In this document: positions 35,306 through 46,953 of the stretch, piece by piece
How the letters are laid out: each line of letters begins with the position of its first letter
How positions within the stretch are numbered: the stretch's first letter is position 1
DNA from: Exophiala sp. HKRS030
Taxonomy: Eukaryota; Ascomycota; Eurotiomycetes; Chaetothyriales; Herpotrichiellaceae
DNA length: 64,000 nucleotides
Assembly: GCA_023897205.1 (NCBI GenBank)
Contig: JAHWDD010000003.1
Coordinates: 4,405,665-4,469,664, forward strand
Direction: 5' to 3'
Translations under genes and position numbers: made by a program
Notes under the pieces: model-generated
What the model saw: the letters and a program-made list of their open reading frames with translations, nothing else
Told to the model about the DNA's origin: nothing
The model's database searches: none

Positions 35306-36777
35306 CTACCTGTCCACTTCGCCGAAGACTAGATCCATTGTGCCGATTATGGCGACAGCGTCGGCCAGAAGGTGACCTCGACTGATCTGGTCAAAGCATC
35401 CTAGATGTGCAAAACCGGGTGCGCGGACTTTACACCGGTAGGGTCGTTCACTTCCATCACTGACGAGGTAGACACCCATTTCTCCTTTGGGTGCTTCGAT
35501 CGCACTGTATGTATCTCCAGGGGGACGGTATAGCCTTTGGTGTATAGGAGGAAATGGTGGATGAGAGCCTCCATATTTTCTTTCATAGCCGCACGAGGGG
35601 GTGGTGCAATCTTGTAGTCCTCCACCTTGACAGGGCCAGGAGGCATTTGATTCAAGCACTGGAAGATGATGCGTAATGATTGTCGGAACTCTTCCATTCG
35701 GCAAAGGTATCGATCGTAACAGTCGCCATATTGACCCACAGGAACGTCAAACTCAACTTTGTCGTATGCATCGTAAGGCTGGCTCTTTCGAATATCCCAA
35801 GGAACGCCTGAGCCGCGTAGCATGACACCAGAGAAAGAATAGTTGAGGGCTTCAGCGGCAGTAACAACACCAATACCTTTGGTTCGTCCAATCCAGATAC
35901 GGTTGTCGGTCAGAAGTTCCTCAGTCTCGTCGATACGATCTCCGAATTGAGTGGCCCAGGCATAGATATCATCAAGCAGACCAAGGGGTAGGTCGGCCTT
36001 GACACCACCAGGTCGCACGTAGGCGGCGTGGAGTCGAGCACCCGATACACGTTCGTAAAATTCCTACAACAAATTAGTCAATGCAAGTCCTCAGAAAGGA
36101 CGTTTCCATACCATCAACTTCTCCCGTTCCTCGAAACCCCACAAGAAGGGCGTCAATGCACCAACGTCCATAGCATGCGAAAGGATTGACATCAGATGAT
36201 TCAGAATTCGAGTGATCTCTGCAAACATTGTTCGAATATATTTTGCTCTTTCTGGAATCTCAATATTGAGGAGCTTCTCAACGGCCAAGGAGAAACACTG
36301 TTCATTGGTCATCATAGAAACGTAGTCGAAGCGGTCAAAATATGGCAAAGCTTGTAGGTACGTCTTGTACTCGATAAGTTTCTCAGTGCCTCGATGAAGG
36401 AGTCCAACATGGGGATCTGCTCGAATGATTTCTTCACCATTGAGCTCGAGAATCAGTCGGAGCACACCGTGAGCCGCAGGATGTTGAGGTCCAAAGTTGA
36501 CCGTGTAGTGGCGCACACTTCTTGATTCGTAGTCAGCTCCAAGGTCGGTGTTCTCTTCCACGCGTTGGCTAAAGCTCGAGTCGGTCGGAGTGAGTGTCGT
36601 GGCTCCAGGCCCTGGACTGCTCTCTGGACTCGTTACGGGTGTGGCACTTAGTCTTGTAGCACTGGTGAAAGTACGAGAGAAGAACGGCGACTGTCTCTGG
36701 GTTGCTTGGATCGAGGGACGGAGGCATAATCGTTTGGCTGACTGCAAGCCTGCGTTTCGGATAAAGGATGCAGCCAT
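35306..36777 (-). CDS. nuo-49: NADH:ubiquinone oxidoreductase 49 kDa subunit (NDUFS2), one-base frameshift
   Basis: Core subunit of mitochondrial complex I that helps form the quinone site. The first 45 residues are Arg/Ser-rich with no acidic residues, a mitochondrial presequence. The family core starts [21 protein letters not shown], then [16 protein letters not shown] and [19 protein letters not shown]. One intron (about 36110-36065, GTATGG...TTGTAG) joins EREKLM to [20 protein letters not shown]. After [10 protein letters not shown] the frame shifts; one extra base in the G5 run at 35520-35524 (C on the coding strand) restores [20 protein letters not shown] and the canonical end DLVFGEVDR at 35306. 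The intact alternative frame would delete the conserved C-terminus, so I read this as an assembly error in a core gene. Confidence 0.95.
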
Positions 36778-37114
36778 GATCGATTATGTAGGGCCGATGG
36801 CCGAGTGAGGAGCTGAAGGAAGCTTCAGTCGCACTGATGCCGTGGTGTCGACGAGATTGATCGTGAATGGGAGGTGGAAGATGATCGATGGCAAGTCGAT
36901 TGAAGGGAGTCTGTTGCAGTGCGGCGCTGTTGCTACTAGCGGATGAAGTCAATGACGGTCACAGCTTTAGCTTTAATATTATTGGTTGAAACGGCTGCTG
37001 CGTGACCCCACCCAAGATTTTCTGCGAGGCTTCCCAATTCGGCAAATTCGGGTCTCCATCTTGACTTTTTTCCCCAAAAGCCTTTCGAATCTTCCAACCG
37101 CCGTGTACAACATC
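36778..37114. promoter_or_regulatory. Bidirectional promoter of complex I 49 kDa and AC40 genes
   Basis: A 337-base divergent region between two housekeeping genes. No further gene or clear known motif is seen. Confidence 0.5.
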
Positions 37115-38288
37115 ATGGCGCCCATAATACCCTCACAAGACAGTCTGGACAGGCGGAAGGTAAGCCATATAATTCAGATGAATGATCCAACCTCACTAAC
37201 CCTTTCGCCAGGTTGTCGGCATCAACGCCGAAACCGTAACAAACATCACTTCCACAGATTTCCCTGGCCATCATCCCGGCGAAGATAATTCCTGGTCTCT
37301 CCCCAAATTTAAGAAGAATCTCAAGATTCACTTCCGTCAGAACGATAAACACGAAGCCGTCTTCTCCCTCGTTGGCGTCGATGCTTCCATAGCCAATGCT
37401 TTCCGCCGTATCCTTCTCGCAGAAGTCCCTACCCTGGCGATCGAAAAGGTATATGTGGAGAACAATACCTCAGTAATCGCAGATGAAGTCTTGGCCCATC
37501 GCCTTGGTTTGATTCCTCTAAAAGGCTCGATAGAAGGTCTCAAGTGGCTCAAGTGGTTCGTGGAGCCTATCCCTGAAGCAGGGTTTGAAGGCATGGAAAG
37601 AACAGACTACAATACCGTGGTGCTACATCTTAAAGTGAAATGCACCCGCAATCCCAATGCCAGCAGCAACGCGACCGAGCCGGAAGAAAAATATATCAAC
37701 AGTAGTGTATACTCACGTCACATCGAGTGGCAGCCGCAAGGCATGCAGGCAGAATATTTTGCAGATGAACCCATCGAACCTGTCAGCCCTGATATTTTGA
37801 TCACAAAGTTGCGGCCAGGTCAAGAGTTAGACATGATCATGCATGCACACCTCGGAATCGGCGCCGACCACGCAAAATTTAGCCCTGTCGCCACAGCAAC
37901 CTATCGACTCCTTCCAACTATTACCATTACGAAACCTATCATTGGGGAAGACGCGGTCAAATTTCAGAAATGCTTCCCCGAAGGTGTCATCGATCTAGAG
38001 CGCGTCACTGCCCAAGAGGCCAACAGTGGTGATCCAATATACCGAGGCAAGCACGGAGAGGAGAAGGCTGTTGTCAAAGATGCCATGCGGGATACTGTAT
38101 CAAGAGAAGTCCTTCGACACAAGGAATTTGATGGCAAAGTGAAACTTGGGCGTGTTCAAGATCATTTCATCTTCAGTGTGGAAAGTACTGGACAGTTTCC
38201 AAGTGATATGCTGTTCTTGGAAAGCGTCAGTGTACTAAAGTACAAAGCGAAGAGGTTACTCAGGGCTCTGGACGAGATGGAGAAGTAA
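37115..38288 (+). CDS. rpc40: RNA polymerases I and III subunit AC40 (RPAC1)
   Basis: Shared assembly subunit of nuclear RNA polymerases I and III, homologous to bacterial alpha. Exon 1 is 37115-37159 (MAPIIPSQDSLDRRK); the intron 37160-37211 has GTAAGC and CCAG ends; exon 2 starts VVGINAETVTNITSTDFPGH. The RNA polymerase D/alpha dimerisation signature is ANAFRRILLAEVPTLAIEKV, followed by NNTSVIADEVLAHRLGLIPL. The insert domain includes KCTRN and later EPVSPDILITKLRPGQEL; the end LKYKAKRLLRALDEMEK is the second dimerisation helix. About 373 residues, frame intact. Confidence 0.95.
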
Positions 38289-38500
38289 GCTGTAGGTGAA
38301 TCTGTGACGATAAGATGATGGTATGTGCATGTCGATGGGCGTTTTCGCATTGATGGCGTCATTCAATGGCTTTAGATACCTCCGGATTGCAAAATCAAAA
38401 ATGTTTCCAATGATCAAGGATTCGAATATTTTTGACCATCATTCTATTCTCGTGACTTACCAACCGCTTTCTTTGCCACTGTCGAGACGACACCACATCT

Positions 38501-39863
38501 TCACCTGAAAACCAAGCGATACTTGAAACTAATCTGAAAAGCCGAATCACTCACCCCGACCTCCTCCCCATCCGCAATCAAATCCCGAATCTTCCTCTTC
38601 AGATTCGGCCTTGTCTGTTCCTCTAGACTCTTCGGCGCCTGCACATACAACGTCTTGGCCTCGGTACGAATACTGGGTTTCTTCAACTGCGCCTCGGCGC
38701 GCTCTGCCAACCCGGCGAGGAAATCCTCCAACGTGCTCTCAGCATCGACCTGAACATTCTGCGCTAGATTGCCGCAGACGGGACAGTCGTCTTTCTTCTC
38801 GGCGGCGAACGTGTACGTGTACAGGCCGCCTTCGTTCGAGTCGCCCGTGTACATCATGTAGTTCTCAAGGAAGGGGCGCACGAGGTGGCAATTTTCAGGG
38901 CTTCATTGCAGCACGACGCGGCGATTATGGCGTTTGTGGAGGCAATTGCTGGGATGATGTTTTTCACGACCCCTTGTGTCATTGAATAGGTGACGCCTTG
39001 GATGTTGAATTCCTTAGCACGGGCTAAAGCTTTAGTGTAGAGCCAGGTGATGTGCTCTGGGTCGTCGGTATCTAAGGGTTCGTCTTTGCGCTGCTCTTCC
39101 CATGCGATGATGTGTGCCCATTCGATACAGTGCTGAGGTTGGCGTGGGATCGTGGCGAGTGTGCACAACGGAACGGCGGCTCGAGGTGCGTGCATTGACA
39201 ATTGACATTCGATACACGATGTTAGAGATGGGAGGATCACACGAGCTTGGCCCTTGAAGCCCTCAGTGCCGCCGTCGATCAGCGGCTTCAGCGATTCTGG
39301 GTTTTCCATGTCCACCATGTCGACGAGGGTAGCGTTGATCCAGCGTCGCGCCTCAATGCTATCCAAGCCACAGATCACCAGCTTGAACTGCATGTAGTAG
39401 TCCTCGTCCTTGTCTTGAATCTTGCCATTGTACGGCGTAATCTTGACACCAGGTACTCGCCTCTCGACAAATGCCGCTGCGACTTCGGCCTTGGACTTGC
39501 CGACATCGGATTGCCGGAATAGGAATTGACGATTTAGATTCGAGACGTCGATCGTGTCCATGTCGATGACGTGGATGTCTTTGAACCCGGAAAGGGCGAG
39601 GTTTTTGAGGATCTCACATCCTAACCCGCCGGCTCCGATCACGAGAACACGTGACGATTCGAGGGCATCGATGGTTTCCTCGCCTGGCACGAATTCTTCG
39701 CCTGCAAATGGTGAGGTTGTTGATAGTATCTTGTCGAGATATGTCCTGTGAAAGAAGATTAGAACACGGCTTCAGAAGGGGCATGGAGAGGGCAGGCATA
39801 CCATCGATCTCGAGCCTGGATGGCTGAGCCATTGGCTAGTAGTGATGATACCGGTATCGACAT
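38501..39863 (-). CDS. uba3: NEDD8-activating enzyme E1 catalytic subunit UBA3 (one-base frameshift)
   Basis: Activates NEDD8/Rub1 together with ULA1/APP-BP1. The start MSIPVSSLLANGSAIQARDRW at 39863 is spliced (GTATGC...TCACAG) to TYLDKILSTTSPFAG. The ATP-binding motif is RVLVIGAGGLGCEILKNLAL; the adenylation region has NLNRQFLFRQSDVGKSKAEV. The catalytic Cys lies in AVPLCTLATIPRQPQHCIEW. After KIATSCAP the frame breaks; one extra base in the G4 run at plus-strand 38873-38876 (C4 on the coding strand) restores FLENYMMYTGDS and the ubiquitin-like-fold C-terminus ending GVSDSAFQISFKYRL. A Zn-binding CPVCG is visible. Without the repair the last 125 residues would be lost. Confidence 0.93.
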
Positions 39864-40926
39864 CGTCAAGTATCAAGGGTGAATTTAGGTGATGGAATCT
39901 TGTGAAATTTTCCGTATAATACTGTTCCCAAATTCTTTATCATAAACTTGGTGGAACGTCGTGATTTGATGTCACTGCCATTTGGCGGGGAACAAGTGAT
40001 AGTATCGAGATCCTCGTGATAATCGGCTAGTATCTCACCCTGGTACGATTACCTAGTCACTTCGAGTCTTTCGATAGATCGTGCCGCTGTCAAAGCAGAT
40101 GACCACAGACTGAGTCGGTAGGTGGTTGTGGTAATGCAGTCGCCTGGCAGTGAGTATGTCTTAATCATGGTGTACCAACATTGCCAAACGAGGCAGTCAC
40201 GTCGTCTAATCACGTGACAAGCCAAGCTTTCTGGCGCCCTCCTTGTCGGACTCAAATATCCCCTAGGTTTCAGCCTCATAACCTACATATAACTTACCTA
40301 GGTATCTATGCTCCCTTAGTGCCGTAAGGGCCATGCAATTACACCAAATCCGTGCCCTTCACGACTCACAACTGGAATCGCCGCGAAGCACAACGTGAGC
40401 TGACCATTGCGTTATATAAATATGAACGTCTCTCAATAAAAGCAACCCCGTATATCTACTCATGGACCTTGTTGTAGTGTACGTAGTTTGAGTTTAGGTA
40501 TGCATACTGGCATTCAAAGCTATGTGCATAGTACATCGAATTTCTTACTCTACGCATCTGGGGTGATGCAAGGTGACACCTTTGGAGCATATCTGACGTT
40601 GCTACACGAGCATTTGTTACTATGTGGGAAACAAGTGTCGTAGACGTGGTTCTACTGTCATCCAGATGAAACTCACTTGACACAGGTCATATAATGGTTG
40701 TAGGAGTGCTGTCACAGCTACTTCAAGTGTATGGGCACTTCCAAACATGATACTTTGGTCAATTTCGCCGCAGATTCGCCGCGACTATTTCTCAAAAGGC
40801 AATTATCCTTGTAAACGCGGCAGGCGGCCTGTGCCAACCAGGTCGCTAAAGTAAAGAAAAAGACTCATCATAATATCATCGTGACTCGTGTGGACTCCGC
40901 AGGCTGAAACACAGAAACCAAAACTT
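39864..40926. other. Intergenic region upstream of UBA3
   Basis: No supported gene in 1.06 kb. A CACGTG box is near 40213 (TCACGTGAC). A TATATAAATA stretch near 40433 has no open frame clearly linked to it. Confidence 0.4.
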
Positions 40927-41828
40927 TCAGGCACCGCCTCCCTTAGTTTTCTGTGGAGTCATACCGTGCATCTCATAAGATGGGAAGTTCTCTTGCATGA
41001 CTGGAGCCAATCTATTTGCCCTCGCCGCAGCTTCTCTGTCCTTTACACCGGATCTGCTTTTGTGTCGAGCGAAGACAACCACCGCAACAATTAAGAGTGC
41101 AAGCAAAGATAGACATCCGATGACAATCCCGGCGATTGCACCTCCAGAGAGGCTCTTGTTAGGAATCTTGCTGGGAATCGCCGAATTCGTGGGAACATTG
41201 GAGGCTTCACCAGAGGCCGCATTGCTCGGAGCCTCAGTTTGGGTGGCACTCGGCGTCGCACTAGAGGTTATTGAGCTGGCAGGGCTTGCAGTCGAGGTCA
41301 GCAGGAACCATTCCGTGATGTTGGAGTAGCTTGCTCCATTGAAAGGAATGGTAAAGCCGTCGATCCATAGAGCATAATTACTATTCGTGACCAGGATCAG
41401 ATCGTAGTCGACTCATGGGTATTTTGAATATTGAAAAAGTGCAGTGGAACCACATACTAGTCTGTACTCAGGTTTGTTGGAACGCTCCATGTGTAGCTAC
41501 CGTTCAGCGATGTGAAATATAGACCTGAAGCCAGGCCTTGAACCTTGGTCCAGTCATATTCATTGTCTTTTTCCACATCTGCGACGAGCCAGATAGTGTA
41601 AGTCTATCATTGAAAGTCTTCATCAGTATCCTTTCCAAGGAGTGTTCGAGAAAGAAGTTCACTCGCAGCCTACTGAATACTCACATAGTTGCTTGTCCCT
41701 GTCCAAGTCAGGGTGTAATTTTGCCCGACATTGACCACTTCAGGAAATGAATCCAAGGTAACATCTGCTCCAACTAGAGCTGAGAGGAGCGCTAGAGAGA
41801 ATACTGTAAATACAACCGTAGTTTTCAT
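40927..41828 (-). CDS. Kre9/Knh1-like Ser/Thr-rich surface protein with C-terminal membrane segment
   Basis: A secreted wall or plasma-membrane protein. The signal peptide is MKTTVVFTVFSLALLSALVGA. The mature part begins DVTLDSFPEVVNVGQNYTLTWTG, the Ig-like Kre9/Knh1 N-terminal domain (PF10342). Intron 1 starts GTGAGTATT after TSNY; intron 2 uses GTACAG and CATGAG and gives NLIDYDLILVTNSNYALWID. A Ser/Thr/Ala linker follows, then one membrane segment, AGIVIGCLSLLALLIVAVVV, with a basic stop-transfer ARHKSR and a cytoplasmic tail of about 40 residues. So it is anchored by a helix rather than GPI. Role in glucan assembly or sensing is inferred from family. Confidence 0.75.
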
Positions 41829-43770
41829 TTCGGCTACAGTCAGCAGACCGTTTGAGGATCAAGCGTGGCTTTGAAACACGATCGGGTTTTGTGGCCTCCG
41901 TTTGACAATATACATGACAGTGCGTGCAATCGGCAACTATCACCATACCTATCACTGGTCTTAGATGTCATCTTATGGCGGGGTATTTTTTTAAAAGATG
42001 AAGAGAAATACTCCGACGCTGCTGGGCCAATAGGCCTGGGTGTAGCAAATCGCACAGAGCCAACCAACGTGTGAAAGTGGCGAGTTCTTTCAAGTCATTA
42101 TAGAGTTGGAAAGCGGGGAAGGCTAGTCTGGTATGCCGCTTGGGGTTATGCAGCCTAATCGGGAAGCTTAACGTCATGAAATTGAGAAGATTTCCGTGCT
42201 TTGAACGCTTGAGAGCCGAAGAATAGAGAATCCCTCCTATTCAGACATGGCACTCTCGACATTTTTAGGTTGAATTCCTGTCTGGGTATTTCGAACAGGT
42301 GCCTCATGCAATTTGAGAGGAACGCCCGATTTACCTTAACAGCTCGAATCTTGCTCTTTTCCTATGGCGATCACCAGACTGTTTGTTCAATGTTGGCTCT
42401 TGAAGCTGTGTACAGCCTGCTTTTGTCAATCTATACTTGACTTCTACACATGAGCATCAGGCGTTGTATATATGGAAGGACCAAAAGACACCAACAACGG
42501 ATCATTCTGCCAGCGAGTTACGGAATCTCCTGTAGCTGTAGAAACCTGATTTTTTTGGCGAAACGACTTGCTGCAAGCTCGACTCAGTATATTCTTAGTA
42601 GACTTCGTTCCTTGCTACTAGTGAACTCCAGCGAGTTATTAATTCCCCAGCTTTCGGAATTAATCGGGAGAATCTAGAGTGGCGGGGTTTACTTCAGTTC
42701 CCTCACGCGTGATCGGCGGTACCAATGCAAGAAGTATATGGAGTAGCCGTCCACGCTTTTGGATACAGCTCAGAGCATACACCTGTGATGACATGCCGAA
42801 GGAGGAGGAGGAGGTCTTATTAGTGGATCAAGGCTGTATTACTACCTAAAAGAAGTTGCATCACCCGCCGAAAAGTGGCCCCTTGGGCACAACTAGAGAG
42901 ATGGGAAGAGAGGTAAGAGACTCCATACAGGTAAGCGTATTGTACAGCGAGCAAGCTGCGGACTTCTCTTTCCCTCCTATGGATAAGCGATAAGACAAGC
43001 TTACGGCAAGCATCATCAAACCTACCACCCCGATGTCGTGGCCAAGTCTACCCCGTAATTGCTGGATCTTGCGTAAAAAGTCAATAACCCGTGTTCTCAG
43101 CCACAAGTTGATACGAAATGCGGGGTCCCCACGTTTTCTTCCTACGGTGAAGTTGTATCCACATCTGGGCAGGTCCATGCAAGCAGAATTGCCTGTCACT
43201 CTTCTAGAGTCCAGACCATCTCTCGAACCTTTTCCTACATGCATCTCGGGGATCCTCCTGCAGGCATCAAGCTGCAGAGAAAATACTCAATGCTTGCAAA
43301 CGATTTGTCAACCATGCATCTCGGAACCCTCGATCGATGCTCATGATCCATCTCGACTCCTTGGTTCCGAACATCGACACCTCATAAGCCTCCCGCTGGA
43401 CCGACAACTACCTGTCTTCGGGATGATCTGACGACATGGTCATGTTTTCGACTGCGTGTCATTGGTGGTAGCGAGCAATCCACGAATCAATCAGTCAGTG
43501 AAGCTTTACCAGCTCTTGCCGAAAATTTTCCCGTTGAGAGCGGCAGCTTGGGTCTTGGTTTGGAATATTCTGAGACGCCCATCAGTATAAGAGCAATGAA
43601 AGACCTCTACCGTAGATGATGGATGTATCACAAGACTTCAAAAGCGATCTCTGTCTTAAAGCCCCAAGTTTATACTGCTTGCAACCTTTTCGACTTTTCT
43701 CCGTAAACGAACTTCTCTCATATACAGACCATTATCCTGCCTCTGAATCTCTGAAAAGGTCTCCCTCATC
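41829..43770. other. Long intergenic region, no gene recognised
   Basis: Nearly 2 kb between the Kre9-like gene and the germin-like gene. Open frames at 42861-43244 and 43033-43431 overlap on opposite strands, lack domains and look like chance. A GAGGAGGAGG tract near 42803 is trivial. The last 100 bases are pyrimidine-rich and lead to the germin-like ATG. Confidence 0.4.
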
Positions 43771-44720
43771 ATGTTCACAAAACTCACGATCTTCGCAGCT
43801 TGTCTGGGTCTCACAGCTGCTATCCCCTTCTGGCCTGACCTCAACAAACGTCAAGTACCCGACTATCCAGATAATGGAACACTAGTCGATCCTCCCAATG
43901 TCACAACCCTGACCCGTGCCAACCCAGATTATACTGCCGAGCAGCTCAACGAATTGAAACTAGCCTACACAGCAAGTGAGAGACTAGCTCTGCTCGCCAG
44001 CTATGGCAATGCAAACGACTATTTCAAGTTCGATCTGACACCGGATGGGTCTCATTCCAACGCAGCAAACGGTCTAGGAGGCCAAGGCTACCTCGCTCAC
44101 GTTGGTAATTACCCAGCCCTCATGGGCACTGGTCTCTCAGTCGCCATTGGATATCTAAACCCTTGTGGGCTCGATAGCATTCACATCCACAACCGTGCCA
44201 CTGAGATGGTTACGCTCGTCAATGGCATCTCGCTCAAGACCGGTTTCGTTCTCGAAGACGGCTTCGGTTAGTAACGACCGACTCCATATATTTCCTGTTT
44301 CCTTGCCCTTATCGCTCATTCCTTGCACTAAATGACTACGTCTTAACCCATGGAGTCACTGACTAACCCTTCCATCCATATACAGACCTACCAGTCTACA
44401 CCGAGATCGGACTGTACCAAGGCACTATCCGACCCATGGGCTCTCTGCACTGGGAATTCAACGACAACTGCGTACCTGCAGTCTTCGTCGCATCGCTGTC
44501 CAACGAAGACCCCGGCGTGTCACGCACAGCGCAGAACTTCTTCATCAATCCTCAAGACATCGTCGACGCTAACCTTGCTTATCCAAGTTGGTTGGACAAT
44601 GTCAACACCACGGATTACAGGGCTCAACTGCCAGCTGCCTTCGCCCAGGGCGCAAAGGAGTGCTATGCGAGGTGTGGGCTGACTTATGATACGAATCAAG
44701 CTGGTGGGATTAGCAGATAG
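43771..44720 (+). CDS. Secreted germin/spherulin-like cupin protein
   Basis: About 278 residues. Signal peptide MFTKLTIFAACLGLTAAIP. A possible Kex2 site follows (LNKRQVPDYP). The first cupin box is NPCGLDSIHIHNRATEMVTLVNG, which has the HxH and Glu metal ligands of germins; the second is GSLHWEFNDNCVPAVFVASLSNEDPG, containing the later His. The intron of about 115 bases (GTTAGT...TACAG) joins EDGFG to DLPVYTEIG in frame. The C-terminal part has a Cys pair in CYARCG. Germin-fold proteins are oxalate oxidases, superoxide dismutases or stress-related spherulins; which applies here is unknown. Confidence 0.83.
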
Positions 44721-45554
44721 ATGCTAGTTGTCAGGAGGATCATGGCCCTCGGCCTCTTAATAGTGATTCGATGAAATCCAATAGTCATGACGTCGAATGA
44801 AAAGTAATTCATGTACGAGTTTCCCATCCATCCATTGTCCTTTCGAATCCTCTAGTCGGTAACAATCCAAACCCTTCGCCAAATCAGGGATCAGTGTCGA
44901 TCGCGTGAGTAGGATCTATACCTACCGTGACTTGCAAAGATGAATAATTACTCGAGGGATGTGGCCGTAATGCTCATCGATGTTAGTGATGGTCAAATCT
45001 GACGAGGTCTTGAGTTGGCGGAAAACCACTCGCTTGACAGTCAAGGGTCCCTGTCCTCCATGTTACCCATGATCAAGTGTCACGGGCCGTCCGTAGTAAG
45101 TCGATGTCCTAAGACAGGCTCAAATTCATCAAGAGATTGGCAAAGACAGATGACTTTGAGGACAACATCCCGTTACATTAGTCTCTTTTGCCTGGTATGG
45201 CTCCTCTAGTATTTAGTATCAACACTGCACTGAGCATGGACCACACTCAGAGAAGACGTGCAAGGAGACAAGAAGTTCTGATTGGCCCTGAGTCTTTTAT
45301 GGACTGTCTCCCATCATTTAGAACGCCTTTTGAGAAACATTGAATGACCTGGGTGTTACCCACCGCAGCCTCCAGCCCCCACCCATGTGCTGTTGATGGA
45401 GAGCGCATATACCATGTAGAGAAAATTAGGCAAGACCTCTGCTCAGTGCCGATTTGGTGAACTTCCAAGCATGCACCATGACATTTTCTGCGTCAAGCAA
45501 AACAAACCACTGCTTCATGAAATCATCCTTTGACCTTGAATCACCAGCAGTCTC
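44721..45554. other. Intergenic region between convergent genes
   Basis: 3' ends of the germin-like and clathrin light chain genes. Short open frames here have no domains. Confidence 0.45.
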
Positions 45555-46474
45555 TTACAAGCCAGCCACTCCAGGCGCATTCTTGTCACTTTTCAGACTG
45601 ACCAACAAGTCCCTAAACTTCTTCTTGGAACTGCCATCACCTCCGCCAGTTTGTCCCTTTCCAGATAAATCTACCAGTTTGGCAATTCTCTCCCAGCTAG
45701 TACCTCCTGCTGTAGTATCTTCTCTGTTCTTGAGGAATTCCTCGGCATCCTTGGCCGTTTGTGCCTTTTGTTTGTCCACTTTGCGATTGTAAGACTCGTA
45801 GAAGGAATCAATGTCCTTTTGGGCCGTTGCAATAGTCTCGTCTTTCTTACGTTGGCTTGCCTCGTCACGCCGGGCAAGGTCTGCGTCACGTTTGGATCGC
45901 CATTCACGAATGGGTTCGGTATCATCTTCTTGTGTGGGTGGATTATAGTTTGTGTAACCTGAGTTACCGCCTGGAGCGCTCGAGCCGTGGTATGGGATCG
46001 ATGAGTCTGTAATGGTACCACCGGGACCAACATTCTACAACCGTGTCAGTATCGCCTGAGATCAATGTAAAGACTTGGTGTAGGCCAAGTCATCTTGTTG
46101 ATCAATGCAACGTACATCATTCCTTGTATCGATCGCGGGAAACGAGCTCTCAAAATCATCAAAATCATCCTGGCCTCCACCAGATGTTCGAGGCGCTCCA
46201 GATGTGAAATCTCCACCGTCACCTCCTAATAAATCATCATCATCACCGTCTGCCACGGTCGCAGTATTGGGTTTGTCGCCGGCGGAGAACAAGTCTGCAT
46301 CTTCTCCTAATAGCGCACGTTCTCGTTCCAAGAAACTGCCTTCTGCTGCGGACGAGCCTTGTCCAATATTGCCATCACCTATGGAAAAGTCAGCCGTGGT
46401 GCTCGGTACCTTGTATATGTTAAAGGAGACCGACCGGCATCGAGGTCTTCGATAGAAGGAAAGCGATCCGCCAT
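45555..46474 (-). CDS. clc1: Clathrin light chain
   Basis: Regulatory subunit of the clathrin coat. Exon 1 begins MADRFPSIEDLDAG at 46474. The second exon is acidic and low-complexity (GEDADLFSAGDK, GGDGGDFTSG, QDDFDDFESSFPAID), as in fungal light chains. The third exon has the heavy-chain-binding coiled coil: PIREWRSKRDADLARRDEAS and AQKDIDSFYESYNRKVDKQK, then GTSWERIAKLVDLSGKG and the end KKKFRDLLVSLKSDKNAPG. Introns at about 46430-46375 and 46118-46034. About 235 residues, frame intact. Confidence 0.92.
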
Positions 46475-46953
46475 GTTTCGCGAAAGGAATGTCAACAGAA
46501 GGGATGGAGAGGTTGAGGCTACGTGGAGTCGAGCGAGGGTACGTGTCGTGTGTATCGACTAAACGTTTGGATGGTGCCGATAATGTAAATGTCGAGCTGG
46601 CCTTTTGTGAGATGAATTGTTGCGACCTGCGGAAGCGAGTAAGGGCACTTGCTCATAAGGGGATTGAACCACTGGCAACGACTATTTAGGGTCCGTTGCC
46701 ATTTTAAGCCCGCTGGCATAGGAAACTCTGCCGACACCATGAGTAGCAGTTGCCGCTTTACCATTTTTAACCTAGGACGATCATCCATGCCCCCAAGATC
46801 AATTCGAGAGATGAGTATGATAATTTCATTAAAATCATATGCAATCTATTGCCAACACATATCCTGAGTCATAGCTCGGTGTGACCGACCAATATCTTTC
46901 GTGAAGCGCTCCTTCGATGCGTATGCCTTTGCTGGGGAATACCAGCTCAACCA
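46475..46953. other. Clathrin light chain upstream region
   Basis: No gene supported. A B-box-like sequence (GGTTCAATCC on the minus strand, near 46665) is not part of a foldable tRNA. The last 150 bases are the 3' side of the Cys-rich protein gene. Confidence 0.4.

Noticed and set aside
42861..43431. Two overlapping open frames of about 130 codons
   Set aside because: Opposite strands, no domains, no splice or promoter support, and unusual residue composition.
46655..46690. tRNA B-box-like sequence (GGTTCAATCC) on the minus strand
   Set aside because: The bases on either side do not pair as a T-arm and no A-box or cloverleaf could be built upstream.
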